A DNA stretch of 64,000 bases from Cherax quadricarinatus. Taxonomy: Eukaryota > Arthropoda > Malacostraca > Decapoda > Parastacidae. The DNA lies in NCBI RefSeq assembly GCF_038502225.1, contig NC_091378.1, positions 8,067,535 to 8,131,534 on the forward strand. The letters are read 5' to 3'. A program made the translations under genes and the position numbers. Under the pieces are notes generated by a model. The model saw nothing but the letters and a program-made list of their open reading frames with translations, searched no databases and had not been told where the DNA came from. Positions 32,560 to 44,215 of the stretch are shown here, piece after piece (within the stretch, counting starts at the first letter, position 1; the number at the start of each line of letters is the position of its first letter).

Positions 32560-35500
32560 GGTACTGGAAACTGAAACCCCTGCTGGCCTGCTGCCGCTAC
32601 TGGAAATAACAACCCCTGCTGGCCTGTTGCTGCTACTGGAAATAACCCCTGCTGGCCTGTTGCTGCTACTGGAAATAACCCCTGCTGGCCTGCTGCTACT
32701 ACTGGAAATAACCCCTGCTGGCCTGCTGCTGCTACTGGAAATAACCCCTGCTGGCCTGCTGCTACTATTGGAAATGACAACCCCTGCTGGCCTGTTGCTG
32801 CTACTGGAAATAACCCTTGCTGGCCTGCTGCTACTACTGGAAATAACCCCTGCTGGCCTGCTGCTACTACTGGAAATAACCCCTGCTGGCCTGCTGCTGC
32901 TACTGGAAATAACCCCTGCTGGCCTGCTGCTACTACTGGAAATGACAACCCCTGCTGGCCTGTTGCTGCTACTGGAAATAACCCCTGCTGGCCTGTTACT
33001 AGAAATAACCCCTGCTGGCCTGCTGCTGCTACTGGAAATAACCTCTGCTGGCCTGCTGCTACTACTGGAAATAACCCCTGCTGGCCTGCTGCTGCTACTG
33101 GAAATAACATCCCCTGCTGGCCTGCTGCTGCTGCTGGAAATAACATTCCCTGCTGGCCTACTGCTGCTACTGGAAATAACCCCTGCTGGCCTGCTGCTGC
33201 TACTGGAAATAACATCCCCTGCTGGCCTGCTGCTGCTACTGGAAATAACCCCTGCTGGCCTGCTGCTGTTACTGGAAATAACCCCTGCTGGCCTGCTGCT
33301 GTTACTGGAAATAACCCCTGCTGGCCTGCTACTGCTACTGGAAATTACAGCCCCTGCTGGCCTGCTACTATAAATAACCCCTGCTGGCCTGCTACTAGAA
33401 ATAACCCCTGCTGGCCTGCTGCTGCTACTGGAAATAACCCCTGCTGGGCTGCTGCTGCTACTGAAAATAACCCCTGCTGGCCTGCTGCTGCTACTGGAAA
33501 TAACATCCCCTGCTGGCCTGCTGCTGCTACTGGAAATAACATCCCCTGCTGGCCTGCTGCTGCTACTGGAAATAACATCCCCTGCAGGCCTGCTGCTGCT
33601 ACTGGAAATAACAACCCCTGCTGGCCTGCTGCTGCTACTGGAAATAACCCCTGCTGGCCTGCTGCTGCTACTGGAAATAACATCCCCTGCTGGCCTGCTG
33701 CTGCTACTGGAAATAACATCCCCTGCTGGACTGCTGCTGCTACTGGAAATAACAACCCCTGCTGGCCTGCTGCTGCTACTGGAAATAACCCCTGCTGGCC
33801 TGCTGCTACTACTGGAAATGACAACCCCTGCTGGCCTGTTGCTGCTACTGGAAATAACCCCTGCTGGCCTGTTACTAGAAATAACCCCTGCTGGCCTGCT
33901 GCTGCTACTGGAAATAACCTCTGCTGGCCTGCTGCTGTTACTGGAAATAACCCCTGCTGACCTGCTGCTGCTACTGGAAATAACATCCCCTGCTGGACTG
34001 CTGCTGCTACTGGAAATAACAACCCCTGCTTGCCTGCTGCTGCTACTGGAAATAACCCCTGCTGGCCTGCTGCTACTACTGGAAATGACAACCCCTGCTG
34101 GCCTGTTGCTGCTACTGGAAATAACCCCTGCTGGCCTGTTACTAGAAATAACCCCTGCTGGCCTGCTGCTGCTACTGGAAATAACCTCTGCTGGCCTGCT
34201 GCTACTACTGGAAATAACCCCTGCTGGCCTGCTGCTGCTACTGGAAATAACATCCCCTGCTGGCCTGCTGCTGCTGCTGGAAATAACATCCCCTGCTGGC
34301 CTGCTGCTGCTGCTGGAAATAACATTCCCTGCTGGCCTACTGCTGCTACTGGAAATAACCCCTGCTGGCCTGCTGCTGCTACTGGAAATAACATCCCCTG
34401 CTGGCCTGCTGCTGCTACTGGAAATAACCCCTGCTGGCCTGCTGCTGTTACTGGAAATAACCCCTGCTGGCCTGCTGCTGTTACTGGAAATAACCCCTGC
34501 TGGCCTGCTACTGCTACTGGAAATTACAGCCCCTGCTGGCCTGCTACTATAAATAACCCCTGCTGGCCTGCTACTAGAAATAACCCCTGCTGGCCTGCTG
34601 CTGCTACTGGAAATAACCCTGCTGGGCTGCTGCTGCTACTGAAAATAACCCCTGCTGGCCTGCTGCTGCTACTGGAAATAACCCCTGCTGGCCTGCTGCT
34701 GCTACTGGAAATAACATCCCCTGCTGGCCTGCTGCTGCTACTGGAAATAACATCCCCTGCTGGCCTGCTGCTGCTACTGGAAATAACAACCCCTGCTGGC
34801 CTGCTGCTGCTACTGGAAATAACCCCTGCTGGCCTGCTGCTGCTACTGGAAATAACATCCCCTGCTGGACTGCTGCTGCTACTGGAAATAACAACCCCTG
34901 CTGGCCTGCTGCTGCTACTGGAAATAACCCCTGCTGGCCTGCTACTGCTACTGGAAATTACAGCCCCTGCTGGCCTGCTACTAGAAATAACCCCTGCTGG
35001 CCTGCTACTAGAAATAACCCCTGCTGGCCTGCTGCTGCTACTGGAAATAACCCCTGCTGGCCTGCTGCTGTTACTGGAAATAACCCCTGCTGACCTGCTG
35101 CTGCTACTGGAAATAAGATCCCCTGCTGGCCTGCTGCTGCTACTGGAAATAACATCCCCTGCAGGCCTGCTGCTGCTACTGGAAATAACAACCCCTGCTG
35201 GCCTGCTGCTGCTACTGGAAATAACATCCCCTGCTGGCCTGCTGCTGCTACTGGAAATAACATCCCCTGCCGGCCTGCTGCTGCTACTGGAAATAACATC
35301 CCCTGCTGGACTGCTGCTGCTACTGGAATTAACAACCCCTGCTGGCCTGCTGCTGCTACTGGAAGTAAGAACCCCTGCTGGCCTGCTGCTGCTACTGGAA
35401 ATAACATCCCCTGCTGGCCTGCTGCTGCTACTGGAAATAACATCCCCTGCTGGACTGCTGCTGCTACTGGAAGTAACATCCCCTGCTGGCCTGCTGCTGC

Positions 35501-35935
35501 TACTGGAAATAACATCCCCTGCTGGCCTGCTGCTGCTACTGGAAATAACAACCCTTGCTGGCCTGCTGCTGCTACTGGAAATAACAACCCTTGCTGGCCT
35601 GCTGCTGCTACTGGAAATAACAACCCTTGCTGGCCTGCTGCTGCTACTGGAAATAACATCCCCTGCTGGCCTGCTGCTGCTACTGGAAATAACATCCCCT
35701 GCTGGCCTGCTGCTGCTACTGGAAATAACATCCCCTGCTGGCCTGCTGCTGCTACTGGAAATAACATCCCCTGCTGGCCTGCTGCTGCTACTGGAAATAA
35801 CATCCCCTGCTGGCCTGCTGCTGCTACTGGAAATAACAACCCTTGCTGGCCTGCTGCTGCTACTGGAAATAACAACCCCTGCTGGCCTGCTGCTGCTACT
35901 GGAAATAACAACCCCTGCTGGCCTGCTACTGCTAC
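32560..35935. repeat. 33/36/27-bp minisatellite, about 100 copies
   Basis: Unit of 33 bp: CCCTGCTGGCCTGCTGCTGC then TACTGGAAATAAC. Common 36-bp variants add CAT or CAA; a 27-bp variant carries TGTTACTAGAAAT. Nearly all lengths are multiples of three, so two plus frames and two minus frames stay open for hundreds of codons, the longest 655 codons (34030-35997) with a one-base deletion at about 34612 switching its repeat peptide. There is no start context, promoter, intron signal or non-repeat domain, so coding is doubtful. Higher-order structure exists: a ~540-bp block at about 32935-33475 recurs at about 34076-34640. Confidence 0.93.
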
Positions 35936-37069
35936 GGTTGATGATTTTCCAGCAGTGTGATACCTGCAATTGCTTGTTCATGTTCATAAATATTTAGGCA
36001 AGACATGTCATGTTTTTTTCAAAGACATTCTTCGTCGAATCATCTTCGTTATGGAGCTCGATTAGCCATGAAATAGATTTACTTAACTAGTTCAAAGACA
36101 AAGCAAGCTTACCGAACTAGCTCAGTCAACCACTAAACAAGCTTACGTTAATTCGTTTACTGAACGACAAAGCAAAATTACGTAACTAATTCAATCAACC
36201 ACTAAGCAAGCTTACGTAACTATTTCATTCAGCCATTAAGTCAGTAACTAAACTTTACTTAACTAGTTCAGTCAGTGACTAAACAGTCTGACCCAGCTAG
36301 CTCTTGAAGTTACCTATGTCACAGCGAACTACAAAGAATACAAATGCTTCCCCCAAGAGGAAGTCCTAAGCCCTCAGGGGCTATATATCGCCTGGAAATG
36401 GGAGGTACTCAGGTATCAATGAAAATGTAGCTCAAACTCCTTGAATCAAGAGCCCTGCATTAAAGGTATCCTCTTTAAATGGTGTTTTAACGTGTTATAT
36501 TAGCATGTGAACATAATGAAGTTCAAAGGTACGCAACGAGACTGAGGAATAAACTACGATGCAAGGCAAAAGGCATGAATATGACAGCATCAAAGGAAAG
36601 GAATGCTGGAAAACATAATAACATACAATATACTGTTGTTAATGGTGCAATGCCTGTGTTGTATATGTTATGTGGCAATGCGTTATATGCACCATCCCTT
36701 TGTACACCAAACTAGTCACGTGACTCGCTTTCGAACTGCGCATGCCTAGGTCGCACGCCCATTCAATCAGAATCCAGACCAGGTGGCTGGTGGATGTGTC
36801 AGGCTGGGGCCCGTCTTTGTTATAACAATATACTACCATATCAGCCTCTCCATTGGCTATCTACACTCTTCTTAGAATCCCACATCACTAAGAGTATCTG
36901 ATCCAGTAGACAGGGATGGACTTTTCAAGGGGTGAGAGATGGGTACGTGGTTGTACAAGTAACGTTCAAGGCAGGGATAAATACAGGGATGTCAGGAAGG
37001 CCTTCTGCAGCCTTAGGATGGTCAGATGTGGAATGACCTGGACGAAGTAGCAGTAGTAGCGGCAGACCC
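35936..37069. other. Unassigned interval with a degenerate repeat
   Basis: At 36080-36300, words like AACTAGTTCA, AAGCAAGCTTACG and CAACCACTAA recur irregularly, an old minisatellite. The rest shows no gene, and the 66-codon minus frame at 36639 has no recognised domain. Confidence 0.4.
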
Positions 37070-37245
37070 CACACACACACAGTTTCAAGAATAGGTCTGA
37101 CGGGATTTACCAGGCTAGTAAGTTAGTAAATCCGGAAAGAGGTAAGCTAAGAGGCAGGGCCATGGGCAGAGACTCGACCCCTTTAATCATAAACAGATGA
37201 GCACAAGTAAGTGAATACAGGTAAGCGCACGCACGCAGTTCCAGC
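37070..37245 (+). pseudogene. CR1-like LINE, 3'-end fragment
   Basis: TTTCAAGAATAGGTCTGACG, AGAGGTAAGCTAAGAGGCAG, GAGACTCGACCCC, then ACAGGTAAGCGCACGC. Same layout as 24920-25085. It is preceded by a short AC run. Confidence 0.5.
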
Positions 37246-37429
37246 TTAAATGGTGTAAAAATTATGAATTCGAAGATCAGTTAACAATGAGGGGAAAACG
37301 AAAAGTGGGAGAAGGAAGGGTATTACTTAAATATAGTGATATATGGTTTGAAGAGGAGACTGGATTAGAGGGAAATAAGAGAATGTGCAATAAGCAATGG
37401 AATAGGTTGTAGAACAGGAAAGGACTAGA

Positions 37430-37555
37430 TAACTCACGAAATCGCAATGACACGATTGCAAACAAACCCGCGATTAGAGAGTCGCTAACGCGACGGTCTG
37501 GAGCTCTGAGACTCTGATCGCGGGTTCTATCCCCGCCCGTGGTATGATTTGTTAG
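37430..37555. repeat. tRNA-derived SINE, CGAAATCGTAATAACACG family
   Basis: CACGAAATCGCAATGACACG, then TTGCAAACAAACC, then GTCGCTAACGCGACGGTCTG, then GATCGCGGGTTCTATCCCCG. The last block is a good tRNA T-arm/B-box (GGTTCTATCCC), and the preceding block an A-box/anticodon-arm-like stretch. GCGATTAGAGAGTC is inverted against GACTCTGATCGC, so it folds back. Confidence 0.65.
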
Positions 37556-37864
37556 GAAAGGACTATTATGGCTGAAGAAAAAGCTCTAAAACTGGAGGAA
37601 TAAATGAAAAGGCTAAAGGACCCATATATAAAAAGTGAGGGGAAGGGGAGATAGTACAGCATCAACGAAAGAAGGAGCCGAGGAATATGGAAAGGGCAAA
37701 GAAGACGCTATTTCTGTGTGTACCTGGAACGGGACAGGACAAAAATGGAGAGACAACAGCCATCGGAAAGGGAAAGCAGAAACAAAGAGAAGGAACGTGG
37801 AAAGAGGAGGAAAAAATAACAGCCCTAATGAATTCCTCTACGTTCGCACTAAAACAAGATTTTG
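37556..37864. other. Unassigned interval
   Basis: Purine-rich (GGGAAAGC, GGAAAGGG words) with 67- and 103-codon frames of low complexity. Nothing recognised. Confidence 0.35.
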
Positions 37865-38090
37865 TTCGGATTTTAACCCTGGAGGGTTAGCCACCCAGGC
37901 AGTGCGTCAGCGAAGGACTCTGTCTTATTTCCATTGTGCTTGTTAGGTGAACAGGACAACAGGTGCAAGGAAACACACCCAATGTTTGCACCCTTGCCGG
38001 GAATCGAACCACGGACAGTCACTGTGTGAAGCGATAGCTTTCCCTACCAAGCCACGGGCTACCTGCTACCCCTCTTCTACTAGGCCTTAC
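37865..38090 (-). repeat. tRNA-derived SINE, TTGGTAGCACACA family, minus orientation
   Basis: Contains GGGAATCGAACCACGGACAG, the complement of the B-box region of the plus-strand copy at 38797-38990, then TACCAAGCCACGGGC (A-box side). The tail includes GGACAACAGGTGCAAGGAAA. It is a tRNA-related SINE inverted relative to its neighbour about 800 bp away. Confidence 0.7.
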
Positions 38091-38179
38091 CTCAAGATCC
38101 ACCTCTGGCAAGACTGGGTTAATTATCAAAATGATATACAATACTGACAGGTTGGTAGGTAAGACACATGGGCAACGTT

Positions 38180-38410
38180 TAGGCAACTTTATTCCGAAAC
38201 GTTTCGCTTACACAGAAGGCTTCTTCAATTGAGTACAGAAAGTAGACAGGAGCAGTAGAGATGTGAAGACGATGTAATCTTTCCATCACCCTTTATATGA
38301 GGTTGTCAGTCCCTCAGCCTGGAGAAGAGTTGTTCTGTTCTCTAGGCTGAGGGACTGACAACCTCAAATCAAGGGTGATAGACCGATTACATCGTCTTCA
38401 CATCTTGATT
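38180..38410. repeat. PLE tail family 2 with 61-bp inverted repeat
   Basis: CCGAAACGTTTCGC at 38193 marks the family 2 tail (minus orientation, preceded on that strand by TTGAAGAAGCC). Next to it, 38260-38320 and 38344-38404 are inverted copies (GATGTGAAGACGATGTAATC and so on; GGTTGTCAGTCCCTCAGCCT) with a 23-base loop. A small number of mismatches and a short length difference occur in the middle of the arms. Confidence 0.8.
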
Positions 38411-38499
38411 CTAGAAACTATTCAGTGCGGAACCTTGCATAGCTGTGGAACTAAATATTGAAGGTTGAGAGGTAAGTGGAGAGTGAGAGCCATCAAACT

Positions 38500-40410
38500 C
38501 CAGAGGTAAAAACTGAAAAATTAAAGAATTCTTGAATGATGCTCAGTGGGTAATGGATCTTGAAGAAAATTCAGAGAATAAGACGGTGGAGTACCTAACT
38601 CCGAAGTGCTGAGAGGAGAAGAGAAATTCTTACCAAGAAAATGCATGGGTAATAGCAAAATTAAAGAGCCCATGGTTCGACCAAAAATGTAGAGAAACAA
38701 CGGAACAGTACCCGAGAAAGCTATAGAAAGCGAAGAGCCGAGAATGCGTATGTATGGGTGAGAAAAAAAACTGAAAGACAGTCTGAGAGTGTTAAAACAC
38801 AAGCCCATGGCTTGGTTGGTAGCACACACAGCTCACAGATTGTCCGTGGTTCGATTCCCGGTAAAGGCGGAAACGTTGGGCATGTTCCCTTACACCTGCT
38901 GCTCCTTTTCACCCAGCAGTAAGTAGGTACCTGGGGGTTAGCCGACTGGTGTGTGTCATATCCTAGGGGGTGGTAGTATACCTAAGATAGAACTGGGTAT
39001 GCTACCAATGTAAAATTGTAAAACTGATTTGTGTAAAAAATATTGAACCAAAACTTCTTCACAGCCTCATCAAAAATATCGAATAGCAGATAATGCTACT
39101 TAAGATAGGAGGAGTCGAGTTCACAAACGAGAAGGAAGTCTGTGAAGTTATGTAGAAAATATTGAAAGAGGTGTTCTCATTGGAAATGGGCAACAACAGA
39201 GAGCTAAGGTGGGAAAGGTACACTGATGGACACTAGACACACAACTGATATAGAGTTAACACGAAACAAAAAATGAGTGAGCTGGATACAGAGAAGGCAA
39301 TGGAACCCCATAAGGTGTCACTATAAATTCTACTAGAGGGAGCGGAAGCACTGTCTGAACCACTAGCTAGGATTTACAAGTCAGTGGACTCTGGACAATT
39401 GCAGTTATCTGGAAAGCAGCACGCTCACTCCCCATTTTTAAGAAAATAAACAAGTAGCATTGAACTACAGGTCAATGGGACCTCACATGTAAAGAGAAGC
39501 ACATCAGAAAACGTATGTTGAAGCATCTGAAAAGTGGGGTTTCACAAATGATAGTCAGCACGGGTTTCAAGACAGTAAAACGTATGAAATGAACCTGTTG
39601 AGTTCTGTTCCAAAGTGATAGAAGTTAGACACGGTGGAAGGAAGGAAGGATATGTGAATTGCAGATTCGTGAACTGCAACAATGCTTTTGATATCGTACC
39701 TAGCAAAAACTAAGGCAAAAGCCTGAGGATGAAAGCAGGAATAACAAGGAATGTACTCCGGTCAACCAAAGAGCACCTTAAGGTAAGGAAACAGAGTGAC
39801 TGTAGGTGAGGAAACGTCTAAATGGAGAGGAGTAACTAGCCCAGTTCCACAAGGATTGTTATTAGGACCAGTACTAATATGTCAATTACTTATGATTCAA
39901 TTTCTTAATAATGAAAATGAATCAGATGGATCTTGGCAAATTGAAATATTGTTTAGATAAACAGTTACGTGAATTCAACCCCAGCAGTTGCACGGATATG
40001 AAGATACAGGAAGAGGCGAAAAGACTGGTTACCGAGTAAAGACTTGGGGCACAGAGGCTGCAGACCTCACTAAGAGAAAAAGACCTAGGGGGTGACCATA
40101 GTGCCCCCCAACTGGAATTTAGCCCCGCAACTGGAATTTAGAGACGAAGATGAGTCTCAGGGAGGTCAGAAATACTACTTCTGTCTCAGGGAATCAGAAA
40201 TACTTCTGTCTCAGGTCAATAATATTTATGTGTCAGGGAGGTCAGGAAGTGTAAGGACCTCGAAAAAAAAAGTATTGGAGGCAGGTTCTATACAAAATTT
40301 TAAGAGCAGATACGGCAGGACCCACTAGGCTATGGAATACTGAATTGGTAAGCGGCAAACTGAAAGGCAAGGCCAGGATCTGAGATTCAACCCATGCAAC
40401 CCCACACAGG
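38500..40410 (+). pseudogene. CR1-like LINE, heavily decayed
   Basis: Translation with frame changes gives KSPWFDQKC (compare TSPWFTQRC in the LINE at 46201-47274) near 38670. Near 39420 it gives WKAARSLPIFKK, then VPQGLLLGPVL near 39850 (the conserved RT GVPQGSVLGP motif), and the C-terminal VLEAGSIQNFKSRYGRTH at about 40270-40325, close to the equivalent ending of the 44.8-kb LINE. Many stops and frameshifts show an old insertion. The FADD box is not recognisable. A SINE interrupts it at 38797-38990. Confidence 0.65.
38797..38990 (+). repeat. tRNA-derived SINE, TTGGTAGCACACA family
   Basis: CATGGCTTGGTTGGTAGCAC resembles a tRNA A-box region, and GGTTCGATTCCCGG (about 38850) is an excellent B-box. 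It is followed by GTTGGGCATGTTCCCTTACA, ACCTGCTGCTCC and GTAAGTAGGTACCTGGGGGT, the non-tRNA body. It lies inside the decayed CR1-like LINE, so it inserted later. Confidence 0.75.
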
Positions 40411-40413
40411 TAA

Positions 40414-40461
<48 letters not shown>
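40411..40461. repeat. (AC)n microsatellite, LINE 3' tail
   Basis: AC dinucleotides directly follow the LINE 3' end (CACACAGGTAAATAC), as at other CR1-like 3' ends here. Confidence 0.95.
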
Positions 40462-40462
<1 letters not shown>

Positions 40463-40790
40463 TAATATCCTTCCTCTCCTCTTTGTCAATGTCTCAGCAA
40501 TAAGATTAAAGAATTACCGTGATATCTTAGAGTTAGACTCTCCATCTCTCATCTCTGTCTTCTCTTACGCTGCGTTTCCTGTTCTCTCAAGTTTCATTCT
40601 CTGATCTTTACATTCACGTGGGATGCATTGTTGCCAGTGAAAAGCTTTTGTTCCAAAGAAACTGAGATAGCTTTCCCAACATTAAATCATCCCTAATTAC
40701 CTTCATTTTGACAGTTGCTCTATAACCCCAACGGGTTTTGCTCTTTGTGAGAATAATAGTAAAAACGTAAACTCACTTTCTCTCTCTCAC

Positions 40791-40827
<37 letters not shown>

Positions 40828-41405
40828 ATTCCTTTACTTCCTGCTCTCAATCTCTTTTTCAGACCACAAGTCTGGCACTAAGAGCACCAAGAAATGACAC
40901 CATCTTTTGCTTCCTGAGTACTCAACTCAGCCATTGAGACAACATTCTTGAGTAGTCAAAAGGATTCTAATATCACCTCAAGTAGGATTCCTTCCCTGCC
41001 AAGGGTCTCAGCACCTTGTTGGTGAGTGGATATTTACAGTCAAGGATGTCTTGAAGGAGCGCATGTGTTCCTAGGTGTGTAAGCCTTGGTGGTACTGAGG
41101 GAAAGCCTAGATGCTACTAGAGTTTGTTTTGCCACGGAGGTTCGAGCCTTTACAATTCCCAAATCTGAAAGACTCGAACAGGTTGGATGATTAGGCCTCG
41201 AATATTATCTGATCAAAATGATACAGACATACACAGAATGAACTACTGTTTGCCATTCCTTTTAGAGAATGATGAGCACAGGATGAAGTATTGAGCCTTC
41301 ACCACTCTTGGCGCTGAATGGCCCACATGGGTTTAGTACTTCACATAATTAATATAATATTGATGACAGAGTAGACTTAAATGTGCTTTGTGTTTGAATA
41401 TTCTA
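40462..41405. other. Unassigned interval with a (CT)n run
   Basis: CT dinucleotides at about 40778-40824. No gene or element recognised in the rest. Confidence 0.4.
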
Positions 41406-41409
41406 ATGC

Positions 41410-42065
41410 TAGTTGATGGCTGCTTATGATAGTAGTTGTTTGGTGGTCGTGGTTTGGAGGTTGGTGGTGTTTGGTGGGGGTGCTGTTGTTTGGTCGTGAT
41501 GTTGTTGTGGTATTGTGTGGTGGTGTTGGTGGTGGTGGTATTTTGTGTGTTGGTGTTGCGGTGGTCGTGCTGATGGTAGTGTGTGTTGTGTGGTGGTGGT
41601 AGTGGTGTGTGTGGTGGTGGTGGTGGTGTTGCGTTGTGTGGTGGTGGTGATGGTGTTGTGTGGTGGTGGTGTTGCGTTGTGTGGTGGTGGTGTGATGTTT
41701 GGTGGTGGTGGTGGTGTTGCGTTGTGTGGTGGTGGTGTGATGTGTGGTGGTGGTGTGATGTGTGGTGGTGGTGGTGTTGCGTTGTGTGGTGGTGGTGTGT
41801 TGTGTGGTGGTGGTGTTGTGTAGTGGTGGTGGTGTTGCGTTGTGTGGTGGTGGTGTTGTGTGGTGGTGGTGGTGATTCGTTGTGTGGTGGTGTTGTGGTG
41901 GTGGTGGTGTTGTGGTGGTGGTGTTGTGTGGTAGTGATGGTGTGTGTTGTGTGGTGGTGTGTCTTTTGCGTTGTGTGGTGGTGTGTCTTGTGTGATGGTG
42001 TGTGTTGTGTGGTGGTGGTGGTGTCTGGTGTTGTTTGGGTTTGTTACTGTTTGGTGGTGTTGTGT
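41410..42065. repeat. G/T-only low-complexity tract
   Basis: About 650 bp in which the plus strand is almost entirely G and T, in words GTGGTGGTGGTG and TTGCGTTGTGTGGTGG. The 102- and 175-codon frames over it (Cys/Val/Gly and Trp/Cys/Val) are composition artefacts. Repeated GG doublets could support two-layer G-quadruplexes. Confidence 0.9.
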
Positions 42066-42367
42066 GGTATTACAAATAGATATATTTTTTTAAATAAAAC
42101 GTTTCTGTGACATGCTTGTATCCTCGGTACCAACTGTAATCCAACTCTCTCATCCAACAGTCCTAGAATCTTTCTTGGTAGAGTGGTACCAACCCTGGAC
42201 CGGTTGTATACGAGGACCACGGAACGATCCCCTTCATTCTTCGGTTTATCCATTGAGAACCTGGACTTTCCACTCATTTTTGCAACATTTCAAGCTCCTA
42301 ATGTACTGATTGCAGCACGAAAGGCCTAGAACTATCATTCAACTCCAATGTGGTTGATTTCACACAC

Positions 42368-42371
<4 letters not shown>
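42066..42371. other. Possible SINE-like remnant, otherwise unassigned
   Basis: TTTCTGTGACATGCTTG and the later GTAGAGTGGTACCAACCC have tRNA-SINE character, with similarity to the TCTGTGACATGTTTGAATC block at 47195. Too diverged to delimit. Confidence 0.3.

Positions 42372-42430
<59 letters not shown>
42372..42430. repeat. (AT)n microsatellite
   Basis: About 59 bp of AT left of the PLE tail palindrome. Confidence 0.96.
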
Positions 42431-42433
<3 letters not shown>

Positions 42434-42593
42434 AAACAACCACTCTGAAAGAATAGATAAATTCCAAGCGCTTTCGTGACTACTCACATTATCAAGGATA
42501 ATGTGAGTAGTCACGAAAGCGCTTGGAATTTCTCTATTCTTTCAGAGTGGTTGTTTTGCATATTTTGAAATCACCTGTTTACTGTGATCTTAT

Positions 42594-42596
<3 letters not shown>
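42431..42596. repeat. PLE tail family 1, 63-bp palindromic pair
   Basis: Bases 42431-42493 and 42497-42559 are inverted copies with essentially one mismatch and an AAG spacer. They are followed by CACCTGTTTACTGTGATCTT and ATTGC, then AT. Within the right copy, GTGA (42503) pairs with TCAC (42511) around GTAG and is directly followed by GAAAGCGC. Confidence 0.92.

Positions 42597-42667
<71 letters not shown>
42597..42667. repeat. (AT)n microsatellite
   Basis: About 71 bp of AT. Confidence 0.97.
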
Positions 42668-42670
<3 letters not shown>

Positions 42671-42960
42671 ACTCATCTCTTGCTGAAGGAGACTCGAACC
42701 TACGAACCTTGGAACAAGGTACGCAGTGCTTTACCAATCTACCCTTGCATTGTTAAAATTCTCTAGTAAGGCTGATGCATGCAGGGGATGAGATGAAAAG
42801 CTGTAAGCCTTCTCCCTGAAAGCTGGCTGCCTTGGATCAAAGTCTAGCGCAAGCTGGACTCCAAGGTATTGGTCCAGTGTGGGTAGATTGGTAAAGCACT
42901 GCGTACCTTGTTCCAAGGTTCGTAGGTTCGAGTCGTCTCCTTCAGCCAGAGATCAGTGTT
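42668..42960. repeat. tRNA-derived SINE, inverted pair
   Basis: Arms 42668-42744 and 42881-42960 are inverted copies. In plus orientation the right arm reads GGGTAGATTGGTAAAGCACT (A-box-like), then GCGTACCTTGTTCC, then AGGTTCGTAGGTTCGAGTCG (B-box GGTTCGAGTC). The ~136-bp loop has no known content. Confidence 0.8.
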
Positions 42961-42994
42961 TGTGTATATTTCGCCTGCTCTTGCGAATTCCTTG

Positions 42995-43012
42995 CATATA
43001 TTTATATATATA

Positions 43013-43093
<81 letters not shown>
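42995..43093. repeat. (AT)n microsatellite
   Basis: About 99 bp of AT with two TTTATA interruptions at its start, ending at TIR copy 5. Confidence 0.95.
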
Positions 43094-43916
<823 letters not shown>

Positions 43917-44215
43917 ATGTGGTTCTTAGAGTCGCTCTTTTTTTGTTCTTTGCTACCTCTTCTTTCTCCTGTTCCTCTTTATTATTCCTCTCTCACTTTC
44001 TTCCTACTCACTGTCATACTCATTCATCCCCCCCATTCTCTTCCTCTCACTCTATCCCGTTGTTCCTCTTCTATTTCTCCTATCCATTCTATCCCTCTCT
44101 TATTCCCTCCCTCTCCACCTTTCCCCTCATCCTCTCCTGCTCCACCTGCCCCTCTATCTCATTCTTTCTGTCTCCTTCTGTCTTCGCCACTCTACACAAC
44201 CTCTCTTACCGTCCG
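43917..44215. repeat. Polypyrimidine-rich tract
   Basis: About 300 bp of mostly C and T on the plus strand (CCTCTTCTTTCTCC, CCCTCCCTCTCCACC). Frames of 103 and 117 codons here are Ser/Pro/Leu-rich by composition. It might form triplex DNA where mirror-symmetric. Confidence 0.75.

Noticed and set aside
41515..42110. Trp/Cys/Gly/Val-rich frames as a Gly-rich cuticle-type protein
   Set aside because: Composition of the G/T-only tract fully explains them.
42668..42960. Functional tRNA genes at the B-box-bearing sites (also 37430, 38797, 47122, 54900)
   Set aside because: A- and B-box-like parts are present but anticodon and acceptor stems do not form; they are SINE-type repeats.
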